Shown piece by piece: positions 1 to 11,833 of a stretch of DNA of 64,000 nt (positions within the stretch are counted from its first letter, which is position 1; every line of letters starts with the position of its first letter). Under the pieces are notes generated by a model. That model saw only the letters and a program-made list of their open reading frames with translations, ran no database searches and was not told the origin of the DNA. The DNA lies in NCBI RefSeq assembly GCF_023053635.1, contig NC_086175.1, positions 27,506,740 through 27,570,739 of the forward strand, written 5' to 3'. Position numbers and translations under genes: made by a program. The stretch comes from Elgaria multicarinata webbii (taxonomy: Eukaryota > Chordata > Lepidosauria > Squamata > Anguidae).

Positions 1-23
1 GCCAGTAAGTCTGGCCTCCCACC

Positions 24-64
24 CAAGGCATGCTGGGAGTTCCTCTCAAGGCATGCTGGGAGTT
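24..64. repeat. Two-copy 23-bp tandem repeat
   Basis: The 18-base string at 24-41 recurs unchanged at 47-64, giving a 23-bp period. The core (GCATGCTGGGAGTT) resembles one arm of the palindromic MITE-like repeats found elsewhere in the window. The window edge prevents seeing the rest. Confidence 0.6.
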
Positions 65-256
65 GCAGATATAAACCTAGGTTTTTATTAAATTCTTTAA
101 AAATACTTAAAAACTACAAATTCATTGTTTTAGATTTTTTCTGATCCATGACTGTGTGGGGGGGGAACAGTATTGAGGCAGTACCATTTGTGGAAATGGG
201 TTAACATTTCAGGACATACATGACACACACACACTTTCTACTTTATAGGTAGAGAT

Positions 257-295
257 GATGATGATGATGATGATGATGATGATAATGATAATGAC
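257..295. repeat. (GAT)n microsatellite
   Basis: About a dozen GAT/AAT-type triplets, becoming imperfect at the 3' side. It is followed by a short 'ccccgcctatata' stretch that looks like a decayed L2-like LINE tail in minus orientation. Confidence 0.8.
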
Positions 296-299
296 GATG

Positions 300-1560
300 A
301 TTTCAGTTTTACCCCGCCTATATACAAATTTCCTTAGGCAGCATAAATGGCAAATACCCTCAAGCTGACTAAATAAAAAATCCTTCATGGCAATATGTTC
401 ATATCCTTACCACCCACCCCAAATATGTCACACACATCACATATGGAGTGGTTTTAGGAACAAACTGGACATTACATGGGTGTTTCATGACTGTTGTTTT
501 CCTCATGTTTTTTCTTCTATTTGAGGAAGAAGTCATGGCATATTTGGACCCAATGTGGAGAGTCTCTAGCGTGGGGAAATCTAAGCTTTCGTGCTGCACC
601 ACAGCCCAAACCCAAAGTGGGGGTGGGAAGAAGACTGTTACCCACAGAGCCAAAAATTATGCCTGCAAAGTTTTCTTCTCCGTGGCTTCTAGCAGCTTGG
701 GGTGAGGTGTGGGTGATTTATGTTACAGAACCAGCATGGGAAAAAAGGTTAGACTCTCCTTTCCCAGCTGCCTGGTCCCACTCCATACAGGCACATCACC
801 ACCATAACATTAAGGTTGGCCTGTATCCTAACATTCTTGGATACAAATCCATGCTTGTATATCCCAGAATTCAATCGGGCTCACATCTCTTAAAAGGAAG
901 CAAAGGAATTCATAATTTAAGAGCTGCAGGAGACACTACTAGAAGCAGAAAAATGATGCAACACTAATGGCGTTCTCCCTTGTTTTCAAATAAACATTAA
1001 TATATTTAACCTACAACTTGAAGAATCTTATTAATCTATGGGCCCACTTAACTCGATTGGACTGTTTGTGAGTCATTGAATACAGGCAAAACTCCTCTGC
1101 TAAGGGTCAATTCACACATTCTGTAATCTAGTCACAAGATCGTGTCTGTGAGTGGTTTTCATGTCTAGATCTGCTTGAAAATAAAATGTGTGAATCTGTT
1201 TAGGCACAGTAATTATTTCCTTGCTTACTCAAGTACTCAAATGTACGGATGCAGCTAGGGAGCTTATGCATTGCTGAGAATATCCCACACAAAGATGTTA
1301 CTATAGGATGGGTCCCAAAGCGCTAATGGATCTTCTTTAAGGGCATGTTAACTTATTTCAAGAGTCTCCCTTCATGCTCTTTGAGAAGAGCTGCAAAAGA
1401 TGCATGTCCTGAAAGGAGCTCCTTGCAGGACATTCATCATATGCAGCTCCACTTGGAGAACATGAAGGGAGAAGCTAAAAATAGATTAATATCCCCCTGT
1501 CGGACAATTGGTCACAGCTTTAAAACATGATGGGAGTGGAAACCATTGCATACACACACA
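300..1560. other. Non-coding, no gene seen
   Basis: Mixed-composition unique-looking sequence. Open frames here (up to about 157 codons) show no recognisable domain and overlap one another on both strands, so I do not call a gene. A likely old LINE tail lies at about 300-345. Nothing else is recognised. Confidence 0.6.
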
Positions 1561-2339
<779 letters not shown>

Positions 2340-2615
2340 CAAACTCCATCGTTTTCACTGAGCATCGCCACAGCAAGCCTGTCCATATCTACTCAGAAGT
2401 ATCTATCTTACACATTTCCACTCATCAGAAACCAGGACTGCATTACTCAGGAGTAAGCATGGCAGTCCGAGCATCCAAAACCACATTTTTCACTGTACAT
2501 CCCCACAGAAAGCCCTCTACCTACTCAGAACATTGACAAATACAGTACAAAAACCCATCTTATATATTTCTACTCACAACTAAAAACAGCTGGAATACTC
2601 AGGAGTAAGCATGGC
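2340..2615. repeat. Degenerate two-unit tandem duplication
   Basis: Two related segments of about 135 bp each run from a 'cactg..catc.ccacag' start, through 'tactcaga' and 'ctactca'-like strings, to a shared 'actcaggagtaagcatggc' end (about 2442-2463 and 2595-2613). Divergence is substantial, so the duplication is old. Confidence 0.6.
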
Positions 2616-3375
2616 CAGCAGTATCTTTTTGCTGCTGTGAAAACAAAGCTTAGATGATAGCTCCTGACTATCCTTCTCATTGCCTCATTTTGCCTATTCC
2701 AGTGGGACAAGGTCAGGGGATGCTGATTTCTCGCCTTATATGGCAATACGGCAGAACCTTTCCTTGCAATGCACCTCACTGCCACCTTCTCCAGGACCAT
2801 GACAGTCAGACTGCAGTTATCTTTAAAGTGGGGTGGGGGTGGGGGAGATGAACAAGCTAGTCCGAGACTCAAACAGAGCACAGCAGCAGCAGGGAAGTGT
2901 GATAGCATGCCTTTTCCATTATATTTATTTAAGGCATTGCCTACTTGTTTAGTAGGATGAGTTGTTTGGGGTTTGAGTAGGCAGGGCCCTGCCTTTTGTG
3001 CCCAGATGTTCAGGCCACCAAGCCTATGCCAAGGTGAGATGAAGCAGAGGTGAATGCCAAAATCCTCAATTTTCCAAACTTGGTAATGCTGTTTTTCAGG
3101 GGTGGGAGGTGGAATGTGAATGGAAGAGCACATATTAGTGGAAAGTGCACATTGGGAGGGGGAAAATGTGCTCAGAAATATGGGTATTTGGAAAGGGTGC
3201 ACACACAAAATTGTGAATTCCTGTGCAGGCCATTCCCCTCCACCACCTCTCACACTTATATGGAAACAGCATGGAATGAGCATCAAGCTGAAAATCCAGC
3301 AATCTCAGTGAGAATGAAATTAACAGATCCATTCATTCGTAATTTAAGGAAATTCTATATGATGTTGCATTGGGC
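2616..3375. other. Non-coding, no gene seen
   Basis: A 238-codon open frame on the minus strand (2570-3286) spans most of this interval. Its translation is low-complexity proline/serine-rich text over G-rich stretches with no known domain, so it is treated as chance. Confidence 0.55.
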
Positions 3376-3555
3376 GCACCTACACCAAGCAGGATATTCC
3401 ACTATGAAACCAGTATGAAAGCAGTATATAGTGTGGCAGGAGCCACACTACTGCTTTATAGTGGTACTGAAGTGCACTGACAACCGTTGGGGTCCATTGA
3501 CACATCTACAGCAAGCAGGATGTGGCACTATGAAAGCGGTATATGGCATGTGTCA
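3376..3555. mobile_element. MITE, CTACAC..AAGCAGGATAT family
   Basis: It carries the hallmarks of a palindromic family seen at least six times here: CTACACCAAGCAGGATAT and CACTACTGCTTTATAGTGG arms and a 'gttggggtccattgaca' centre. This copy looks like two partial elements fused head to tail. There is no coding capacity. The superfamily is unresolved because no clear target duplication is seen. Confidence 0.7.
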
Positions 3556-4224
3556 TATTGAATCTTCATTATATACCCAAAGACTGCATTATGTCCAAAA
3601 GTTCTAAGTTAACTCCACACACAAAAGGTGACACAAACTTCCCTACCTGTCCATCACTGAATCATCAGTTTGCCTACAATTTTGGGGGATAGCATGATAT
3701 TATGAAATTGGCCCAGGCAGGGGGAAGTGGGTAGCATTATTCGACCAAACTAGGTCATGTGTTTGATCTATTCTGTATGATCAGATTCTTAAGGTTTCTG
3801 GTTTGTTTGTTTTTGAAAAAAATGTTATTTACATTTTTATCTACGTCCAAAAAGCCTGACCTATATTACTCCTTAACATCCTGACTCTCAACATTTCTGC
3901 AGGTGAAATATTGCTGCATTATTGGACTCACGCCACTTGTTATGATGATATGCAGCAACCCAGAACAAAAGGCCTAATTACTGCCAAACACAAACTGGCT
4001 ATTGTGGTGTGATAACTGAGAAATGTTTCACACACATTAAGAAAAAGCAAATCTAGAGTCATCACTTAGTGGACACTCACCATAGACCAACAGTCAATCC
4101 TTGCTTCCTGCTGAGTGAGTGGAGCTGTGTTATATATGAGTTTTGAACACAATTATGTAGTTTCATACCTTAAAGTCATGTATACAATCAGAACAATTAA
4201 GTGTGTAGCAATCCTAAGCGTATG
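3556..4224. other. Non-coding, no feature seen
   Basis: AT-leaning unique sequence with no credible reading frame, RNA gene or repeat I can name. Confidence 0.5.
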
Positions 4225-4372
4225 AAATGGAAAATCTCAAGTTCATATCTCACCTCAGCTATGAGTTCACTAGGTGACTTTGCATGAGCCAGTAACTCTG
4301 AGTTTCACATCTTCAGTATGGGAGTAATAATACTGACATACTTTATTGAGGTGTGCAAAGCTAACTATTATT
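4225..4372 (+). mobile_element. MIR/CORE-SINE fragment
   Basis: It reads like a decayed MIR core: 'ctaggtgactttgcatgag' followed by a 'ctgagtttcacatcttcag' block, 'gggagtaataatactgac' and 'attgaggtg'. This order matches the known MIR consensus (gtgacc..ggcaagtcac..ctcagtttcctcatctg..gataataata..ttgtgagg). It is ancient and broken. Confidence 0.7.
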
Positions 4373-4544
4373 ATAGTCCTTAGTCAACCCCTCCCCTCTC
4401 AAATTCTTCAGGTACTCAAAGAATTTCCCCCACAACAACTAAATAAATCACCTATACACTTTGAGTAATGTGCTCTTCACTTTGGGATATCAACCCGCAG
4501 TGCATACTGTATAATTAAGTAATGTTAAGATGTATACGCCAACC

Positions 4545-4808
4545 GTTAAGATAACCCTTCCCAAGGTAGCATGAAACAAAACAAACCATAAAACATGCTA
4601 AATCAATAAAATATCAGTGATAAATTCAAAGTTAGCAGTTAAGCTAGATACAAATTACCATACAAACAATAGCCCCAGTATGTCCTAACTCAATTATAGG
4701 CCAATGTAAATAGATGAATCTTTAGGGCCTTCTTGAAGTTCTGTGATGATGGGGCCTGGCAGAGAGCCATTGGAACAGAGTTCCACAGGCAGGGAGCTAC
4801 TTCTGCTA
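4545..4808 (-). mobile_element. L2/L3-like LINE 3' fragment
   Basis: It holds the 'gccttcttgaagttctg', 'cctggcagagagccattgg' and 'gagttccacaggcagggagc' strings seen in minus orientation in the 3' region of the L2/L3-like LINEs of this window. It is only a non-coding remnant, and it is truncated next to the foldback element that starts at 4811. Confidence 0.55.
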
Positions 4809-4810
4809 AG

Positions 4811-5762
4811 TAGTACAGCGGCTTAGCAAAAAACCTGTGCACATTGTGATACAAGTGTGAAATTTGGTATGGTGGTATTTATGACCATGTAGATTAAAAT
4901 TAGATATAGGGGCATCTTGGGAAATCAACATAGCAGCTGCCATCTTGGAAAATGGCAGCCAAAATCCAGTTTTCGCACAATACTATTATTTGTAATCTCA
5001 CAGAAAAGATGTTTCAATACAAAATTAAAGAGCATAAAATTTGCTACAAAAAAGTCATTAACAATCCTTTCATAGGAGCAACCCTCATCGAGATATAAAG
5101 GTTTTATTCCTACCCATTTGTCTGAGAAGTCAACAACATGCACTATCTCACCATCATTCCAATCTTGCAGGTTGTGTTACAAGTTAATTTAATACATTTG
5201 CTATTCAGTAAACAGATTTCTATAATTATCTGAAACCCAGATCCAGAAAGAATAAATGAGCCTCTTATGGAAATTTTGCATTATTTCTATTAACTCTCTT
5301 CCCAACCGCCCCAAATTGATGCTTCAGTATGTATTCGTGTTGAAAAATGTGTAAAGTGTAAGTTCTGAAAGTTTCAGGCTTGCACAGAACATGCAAGATT
5401 GGAATGATGGTGAGATAGTGCATGTTGTTGACGTCTCAGACAAATGGGTAGGAATAAAACCTTTATATCTCGACGAGGGTTGCTCCTATGAAAGGATTGT
5501 TAATGACTTTTTGTAGCAAATGTTATGCTCTTTAATTTTGTATTGAGACATCTTTTCTGTGAGATTACAAATAATAGAGTTATTGTGCAAAACCTGGATT
5601 TTGGCCGCTATTTTCCAAGATGGCGGCCGCTATGATGATTTCCCAAGGTGCCCCTATATCTAATTTTAATCTACATGGTCATAAATACCACCATACCAAA
5701 TTTCACACTTGTATCACAATGTGCACGATTTGGCCAGAAATTGTCGTTAAGCTGCTTTACTA
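4811..5762. mobile_element. Foldback DNA element with ~360-bp inverted arms
   Basis: Left arm 4811-5169 and right arm 5392-5762 are reverse complements over their length at roughly 85-90% identity by eye, separated by about 222 bp of AT-rich sequence without a gene. The ends read TAGTACAGCGGCTTA and, on the other strand, TAGTAAAGCAGCTTA. Each arm contains an AAGATGGCGGC-like box. A 3-bp AAG may flank both ends, but this is weak. It is a non-autonomous DNA element of unresolved superfamily. Arm divergence suggests an old insertion. Confidence 0.8.
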
Positions 5763-5827
5763 AAGATCCTATCCTTCATGCCTGCCTGCCTACTTTTTCT
5801 TACAGGTGGACATCCTATCCCTTAGAG

Positions 5828-5951
5828 TAGGGGTGGGCAGAAAGTAGATCTCCAGATGATTTGGACTTCAACTACCAGCATTCCTGACCATCCTGGTGGA
5901 GGCTTCTGGGAAGTTCCAAACATCTGGAGGTCTACCTGCTGTCCACCCCTG
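5828..5951. mobile_element. hAT-type MITE with 8-bp target duplication
   Basis: A 124-bp near-palindrome begins TAGGGGTGG and ends CCACCCCTG. The flanks at 5820-5827 and 5952-5959 are the identical octamer CCTTAGAG. Eight-bp duplications and (C/T)AGGG termini are typical of the hAT superfamily. Its body (CTCCAGATG.TTTGGACT..) is shared with the repeats at 9604, 13133, 16262, 42705 and 51208. Confidence 0.85.
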
Positions 5952-6144
5952 CCTTAGAGAATGTGGTGCCTCATCACCTAAACACAACTTCCACTTTCTG
6001 CCATAGTGAATGATTCTAGAACCAGATATTTTTCTTTGTGTGTGTTTGGATGTGCATAGTAGTTATTATACGTAAAAAAAATTTTTTTTCAAGTGTTAAA
6101 CATAGTTAAGATATATAAAACCAGTTAAAATCATCAGGTTGTTA

Positions 6145-7140
6145 CTATTGATAATAGTAATATTATCCTTCTTTTCTTGCTCATGGTGGTTTTCCTAGAT
6201 GAATATGACAGTCATGCTGTCTTTTACTGATTCAGGAATTTCCTGACTATTGAACATGTTTTAGGTGTGACCACTTTTTAGATGTTGTTGTGGATGTATA
6301 CTGGTAGGTCCAGTTTCTGAAGGTTTTCTGTACAGTTGTTTGGCATGATGCCGGTGACTGATGTGACTAATGGAATAATTGTGACTTTTTCCTGTCACCA
6401 TAGTTATTTAACTCCAATAGCCAGTGGTGCATATTTTTTCTCTTTTTCCCTCTTCCTTTTCTACAACATTTTTGTCAATAGGTTTTGCTATGTCGATGAG
6501 GTAAGTGTTTTTTTTCCTTTTTTTGTCTATAATGATTATGTCTGGTTAGTTGCAAGGTATTATCTTGTCCATATGAATTGTTCTGTCCCAGTATATTTTA
6601 CGATCTGCATATTTCAAGACTGTTTCAGGTGAGTATGTATAGGATGGTGTATGTTGTTTGATGAGGTTTTTGAATTTGATGGCCAGTTGTTGAATTATTT
6701 TTACAGCTGTAGTCCATTCCCACCAAAATTTAACATCCTCCTGTTACATGGGCTATTGTTTCTTGGAACTGAAAACATTTTCTACATGAATCTGCTATTA
6801 CACTGTTATCTTCTATGATGTATTTTTGGTAGTTCTTAGTTGCCATGACTTGATCCTGTATGGCTATTAGGTACCTTTCTGTTTTAGGAAATAGCTCGCC
6901 CTTCCTTAGACATTTGTATGATTGTTTTTTGTTAATTTGTGGGTTCTGTATTATGTAGTAATGCTTCCCATGTCGTGCTTTTTGTGCCCATTTTATTTTT
7001 TCTCTGCGAATGTGAGTGGTTGTGTTTGGTCTTCATTTTGTAGTGTTATTTTATCTGCTTTTACTATGGCTTTATGAATGAGGATGTTTTAGTCTGAAAT
7101 AATTATCTGGGTGATTTTATCTGTTTAGCATGAATTGGTC
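6145..7140 (-). mobile_element. R4-clade LINE, 3' part of the reading frame
   Basis: Read on the minus strand, the degenerate frame gives a CRKC-x8-H-x4-C zinc knuckle (6744-6800), then IYWDRTIHMDKII, a PDIIIIDKK stretch that fits the PD-(D/E)xK restriction-like endonuclease, KVTIIPLV and a terminal CSIVRKFLN (6229-6259). This order is that of the C-terminal domain of R4/Dong-type site-preferring LINEs, which use a restriction-like endonuclease rather than an APE type. Several in-frame stops are present, and the reverse transcriptase part is missing, so the copy is dead and 5'-truncated. Confidence 0.75.
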
Positions 7141-7151
7141 AATGTCCAGCA

Positions 7152-7187
<36 letters not shown>
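7152..7187. repeat. (AAT)n microsatellite
   Basis: About twelve uninterrupted AAT triplets directly upstream (in minus-strand sense) of the R4 LINE remnant. Confidence 0.9.
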
Positions 7188-7188
<1 letters not shown>

Positions 7189-8767
7189 GATTTAAAAATA
7201 TGAAAAAGGTCCTCTATTATACCTAAGAAATTGCCTTTCAAACTGATCTTTCATAGTTCTGTTATCTGACATTTTACTGGGGGTTGGAGGTGGGGCCTGT
7301 TATTTCACTGAGATATATTGTTGACCTTTATGATTTTAAGCACTGGGATATATATTTAATTTTATAAAATGGTGTGCTTAACATTACAAATCTAAAAAAA
7401 AAAGTGTATCCAATTATAGTTATATTATCTTTCATCTGAAATTACACTAAATGTAACCATTATAAAACAATTAGGGCACAATCCTGAGCATGTTTAGATA
7501 GAAAATAGGCTGGCTTGGAAATGCTGGGAACTGTAGGACTTGGTTCTGTTTAAACACACAGGATTGCACACCTAGTTTAATTTCATAACCAATTAATTAT
7601 TACCTTCATTTCACTTGACTCCTGCTATAATCCAGTAGATCAAATATTTATGGCTTCTAGTGTCTGAATGCATCTCTTTTCCTGTTTTTTTCTCCCCGCT
7701 ATTGAACTGAAGTTTAGGGGAAGGGAGGAAAACCCTTCTCATTTTAAAACATATGGGCAGCTTCTTTTATACTGAACTCCCTCTCCACTTCTCTGGGAGT
7801 GCAAGGAGACCTTCAGGTGTTGTAAATGTAATTTACCTTTCCACTGCCTGAAGGGATAGAAAGAGACCTTACTATAAATAGAATCCGGGCCAGCTCTTTT
7901 CAATGCCTCTGCAGTATTATTGCTTAAATAGTTATTCTTATGAGATTCATATGAATCCTGAAAAAGTGACTATATTATAATACAAATGACTAACTATCTG
8001 AGATGTATACTTGATTTCTCTCTCACGTATTTGTGCACACACACACACACAAAGATGTTAAGCTTGGAAGGAAACTTCAAAGACACTAATACCAACTTCA
8101 TATGATCCAAGAACTGAAATACTTATGAGGACAAAAGAACATAGGATGTAATCCTAAGTGCATTCATTTCCAGTTGCCTTTAGAAGTGCTCCCTCCATGC
8201 ATAAATCCCACATACATTTTTCTATCTTTGGGGCCTGTCACCTTCCCTTCCCCTACAACCACCCCTGGTCCTGCTCTTGTACTGTCAATAGCAATTTGAC
8301 TCTCACCTGTTCAGCAGGTGATATTTTCAGAGGCATGGGGATGATAACCATTCCTAAAAGCTCTGCTGGTTTATTTTCTGCAAATTTATTTCTTTGTTTT
8401 TGTTAAAGGCATGGCAGCATATAAGTAAAAAAAAAAGGAAAGGAAAATAAAATAAAATAAAATAGAAAAGATTATAACCCTCCTCACTTTGCTCTTTAAT
8501 TCTATGAACTCATGAATTCTTACCCCCCCACACACACACCACTTCATGTAGGAAAAACAGCAGTTATTCTGGCAACAGAGAAGCAAATGTAAAATCCTAC
8601 ACATGTTCGGACAGAAAACAAACAAACAAACACATGGCTGGCTGAGGAATGCTGAGAGTTGTAGGGATTTTTTTCTTTCTAAACATGCATAACACTCTTA
8701 ACAGTGATTGAATCCCTAACATTGCCATACCTTAAATAGCAGGTGATAGAAGCAATCCATTAGATTA
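7188..8767. other. Non-coding; two short palindromic repeats
   Basis: No gene. At 7470-7575 'gcacaatcctgagcatgtt' and 'gtttaaacacacaggattg' form the two ends of a short palindromic repeat with a 'ggctggc..tgctgggaactg' middle. A relative lies at 8590-8710 ('aaatcctacacatgttcgg' to 'aaacatgcataacac'). A short CA run lies at 8037-8052. The remainder is unremarkable. Confidence 0.55.
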
Positions 8768-8996
8768 GAGCCAGTGTGGTGTAGTGGCTAAAGTGTTGGA
8801 CTGGGAGTCAGGAGATCCTGGGTTCTAGTCCCCACTCAGCCATGGAAACCCCACTGGGTGATTTTGGGCCAGTCAACCTTCCTCACAGGGTTGTTGTTGT
8901 GAGGATAAAATAGAGAGGAGGAGGATTATGTATGCCACCTTGGGTTCCTTGAAGGAAAAAAGGCGGAATATAAATGCAATAAATATTATTATTATT
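8768..8996 (+). mobile_element. tRNA-derived CORE-SINE
   Basis: The head holds an RNA polymerase III box A (TGGTGTAGTGG) and box B (GGTTCTAGTCC), followed by a MIR-like core ('tgggtgattttgggccagtc', 'ctcacagggttgttg') and a LINE-like tail with 'ggcggaatataaatgcaat' and an AT-rich end. This is the SINE layout common in squamates. It looks nearly full length and moderately diverged. Confidence 0.85.
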
Positions 8997-9603
8997 CCTT
9001 CCTTTCTCAATTATATAGCCAAAAGTATTCCAGAAGTTATTCAAGCACATAAATCAAAGAATAAATTCATTTAAGCAATCACCTTTCCCACCCTGTAACA
9101 CCAACACCCCCACGAGAATGTGACATTTTTAGCAATTCCTTCATAGAATAGACATGGATCCCAGTCTTTTGAATGGTTCAACACACATTCACACTGTAGA
9201 CTAATCTGAGTTACATATAAATCAGACCATTCAGATCGATGTCAACCTACCACAGGAACTTGTATTGCATCAGTCAAAGACACAAGGAAGCATGCTGATT
9301 TTAACAAGATGACAGCCATGAAAACAGCTACTTTGCAGAGAGGAATATATGGATGCCCATTCCAAACTGCTTCTGTGCCAACTAGCCTGCCGTCTGCAAG
9401 CCAACCAACCTTCTTACAATTTTCTCCTGAATCTTTCCCATGAGAACAATGTTTTCTGATAAACCCCTTCAAAATCACCTCTCAGTCAAATGAACAGTCA
9501 GTCTTCCTCCCTCAATGCAAATGTTTTTACTTTCCTTGATCGCTTTTAGAAGCCACCAAGGCATCACAAAAAAATACCTTCCCTAAGAGAAAGAAACCTT
9601 TAG
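8997..9603. other. Non-coding, no feature seen
   Basis: Unique-looking sequence. A 78-codon minus-strand open frame (9242-9478) has no recognisable motif. Confidence 0.5.
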
Positions 9604-9742
9604 GCTGCCTTGCCCAACCTAGTGCCCTCCAGACATTTTGGACTACAATCCCCAGCATTCTTGACTATTGGCTAAGCTTGCTGGGGATAATGGGAGCTGA
9701 AGTCCATGACATTTGGAGGGCACCAGGTTAGAGAAGGATGCT
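9604..9742. mobile_element. Palindromic hAT-type MITE relative
   Basis: The inverted arms 'tagtgccctccagacatttt' and 'catttggagggcacca' close around 'ggactacaatccccagcat'. It is the same body as the 5828-5951 element. The exact ends and target duplication are not resolved here. Confidence 0.7.
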
Positions 9743-10244
9743 AGATGGGCAATTCACAACAAATGATTTCACTTGGGGAAGAAAGGAATTACAAGCATAG
9801 TACATGCAGCAGCTTGGAATGAACTCAGGTGTAAATATCTCCCACACAGTTGCAGTAGCAAATGAAGTGCAGTCTGGTGGACAACCAAATACTTACAGTA
9901 CTTGATTTTTGTAAAGGACCCAGAGGGACAAACAATCAGCATTTCTACTGCAAGTAATACCACTTCAACTCCAACTGTATCCTTTAGCACGGCGTCAGTA
10001 CAACTTGTGACCTATCAAGGAAAGCACATCTCACCAGCCATTTTTTGTGGCCTGCCACCGGCCTGACCACTTGCTCCCTGGCTTGGATCCAGTCTTTGTC
10101 ATACTTAAAGCATACTAACTGAAATCAATGAGACTTTAATTAGTCACAGCTTGCTTCAGCCCCATTGATTTCAATGAGTTTACTCTAAGTACAGATCCAA
10201 CCCCGTTTTGCATACAAAGAAGAAAAACCTCAGGAGTTTTATTT
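9743..10244. other. Non-coding; one short repeat
   Basis: At about 10100-10205 'gcatactaactgaaatcaat' and 'attgatttcaatgagtttac' form imperfect inverted arms, probably a short MITE. Nothing coding. Confidence 0.5.
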
Positions 10245-10310
10245 TGCCCCTTGAGTAGTTTCAGCCACTGGGCGGAATAGAAATGCAATCAATAAATAAA
10301 TAGCTATCCA
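10245..10310 (+). mobile_element. L2/L3-like LINE tail
   Basis: The string 'actgggcggaatagaaatgc' followed by an (AATA)n end is the typical 3' terminus of the LINE family seen repeatedly in this window. Only the last 60 bp or so survive. Confidence 0.5.
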
Positions 10311-10376
10311 TGGGTATCTTTGAGTGGCTCAAAGTTGTGCAGGCATTGTTTAGCACTACTTATTGGATGAATCTTG

Positions 10377-10996
10377 TGTAGTGGAATATGCATTATAGTG
10401 GGTAGATAAGAATTTATTGTATCTTGTTGTAAAATAACTGAACAATGGAATGTATTCTTGGAAATGGTGAAGGCGTTAGTCAAGTGCTGGAAGCAGCATG
10501 CAGCTTAACTTAGCATGGGTACCTCCATCTCAGTGTTACTGGTATCAGTGGCAGACCAGGCTACATTGAGAAAAATGAGAATGATGGTATGACCAGGTCC
10601 AAAACTAAAGATGAAGTCATTGACATCACAAGGGTTATAAAAGGCCAGGATTTCATCAGCTTCTCAGAGAGCGCTTAGGAGAAGGAGAAACCCACCATAC
10701 ATGCTCAGGCTGAATCACTTACATGTCCTCTATTTAGCTAAATATGAACCTTAGATATTGCCTGTTAGATTGAGAAGAATCTACATTTTACTATGTTAGA
10801 AATCTAAGTTTTACAGTGTTACCAATATGTTTGCTACTATCTTCATTGTACTTTTACCTGTGTGTATTTAGGAACGTTTGTGATCTGCTTCATCTTAGCT
10901 AAAGCTTGTTATTGCCTTAGACTGAGCAATAAAGCTGTATTCCTTGACACCATATTTGTGTTGTCTGACGAGAAAACTTTCAGAGACCACTACTCA
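10377..10996 (+). mobile_element. Candidate solo LTR (fossil)
   Basis: A 620-bp segment begins TGTAGTGG and ends CCACTACTCA, so its ends are short imperfect inverted repeats of the TG...CA type. It carries a TATA-like TTATAAAAGG near 10634 and an AATAAA near 10928, in the order expected for U3-R-U5. No retroviral genes flank it, and no clear target duplication was found. If real it is a solo LTR of an old, unassigned LTR family. Confidence 0.4.
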
Positions 10997-11178
10997 TATA
11001 CTTTAATTCTTGAAGCTGAAAATACTTAATAAAGACTAGCAAATAGATCGCTGAGTGAAGCCTGTGCTTAAAGCCATTTTCTCTTGATCTGCTGAATCTC
11101 AGAAACACCTGTTCAAGTTTGAGAAACAAGCTAGTCCAATAGAGTGAGAAGCAGTTACTTGCTTCCCTTGGCCATCAT

Positions 11179-11825
11179 TAGGGATGTCAGAGAAATCCAT
11201 TCAGGGGTGTAGTTCACTGAGCTTTCAGCAGCTTGATCTGTATCAAGTCAGGCCAGCTTGCGGATTTTCGGGTGGGTGGGGTTCTTCAAAACTGCTGTTC
11301 ACTGCATAGCTACAGGGATTAAAATAGCCAGCTCAGATGGACAAGTGCTGAGCAGTCAGTTTGGAAGTGAAACAGGACTACCCAAAAATAAGGGCATGGT
11401 TACGATAAATCCAGGGGATTCATGCATCTCCTAAATGGCTGTTTGAAACATTTCTGCCTAGCTCCTGGGAACACTGTTTGACATTTGCTAGGCTATTTTT
11501 CTTTCTATGGGACAAGAGACCCAGAGAGCCTCCTATTACCACAAGCTAAGCCATGAGCTAATGCCCTGTATTTGGGAGGTTTCCCCACACCATGTAAAAT
11601 CACCATTTATGCAATTTGCAGCTACAATTTGTGCAATTTATGCTGTAATTTTCTTAATTTGTGCAAAGTCTGTCAGTAACTTGCTTACAGGGGGAAACTC
11701 AAGGAAGTTCCCTGATTTCAGGAAAAAGCCTGGAACTCAGCTCAGAAATGCAAGCCGAGCTTGGGGCTTTGGGGAAATCCAGTGAGCCCCCAAAGGGCTG
11801 GATTTCCCCATGACAGCCATCCCTA
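11179..11825. mobile_element. Non-autonomous hAT element, intact ends
   Basis: The 647-bp element starts TAGGGATG and ends CATCCCTA. The flanks 11171-11178 and 11826-11833 are the identical octamer GCCATCAT, a perfect 8-bp target duplication. The subterminal regions share an AAATCC motif in inverted orientation. The 92-codon open frame inside has no transposase features. It is a deletion-type hAT passenger. Confidence 0.85.
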
Positions 11826-11833
11826 GCCATCAT

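Noticed and set aside
494-967. 157-codon plus-strand open frame
   Set aside because: No domain or signal; overlapped by another open frame in a different phase and by a minus-strand frame.
2570-3286. 238-codon minus-strand open frame
   Set aside because: No recognisable domain, crosses G-rich simple sequence, and is contradicted by open frames on the other strand. No splice or promoter context.
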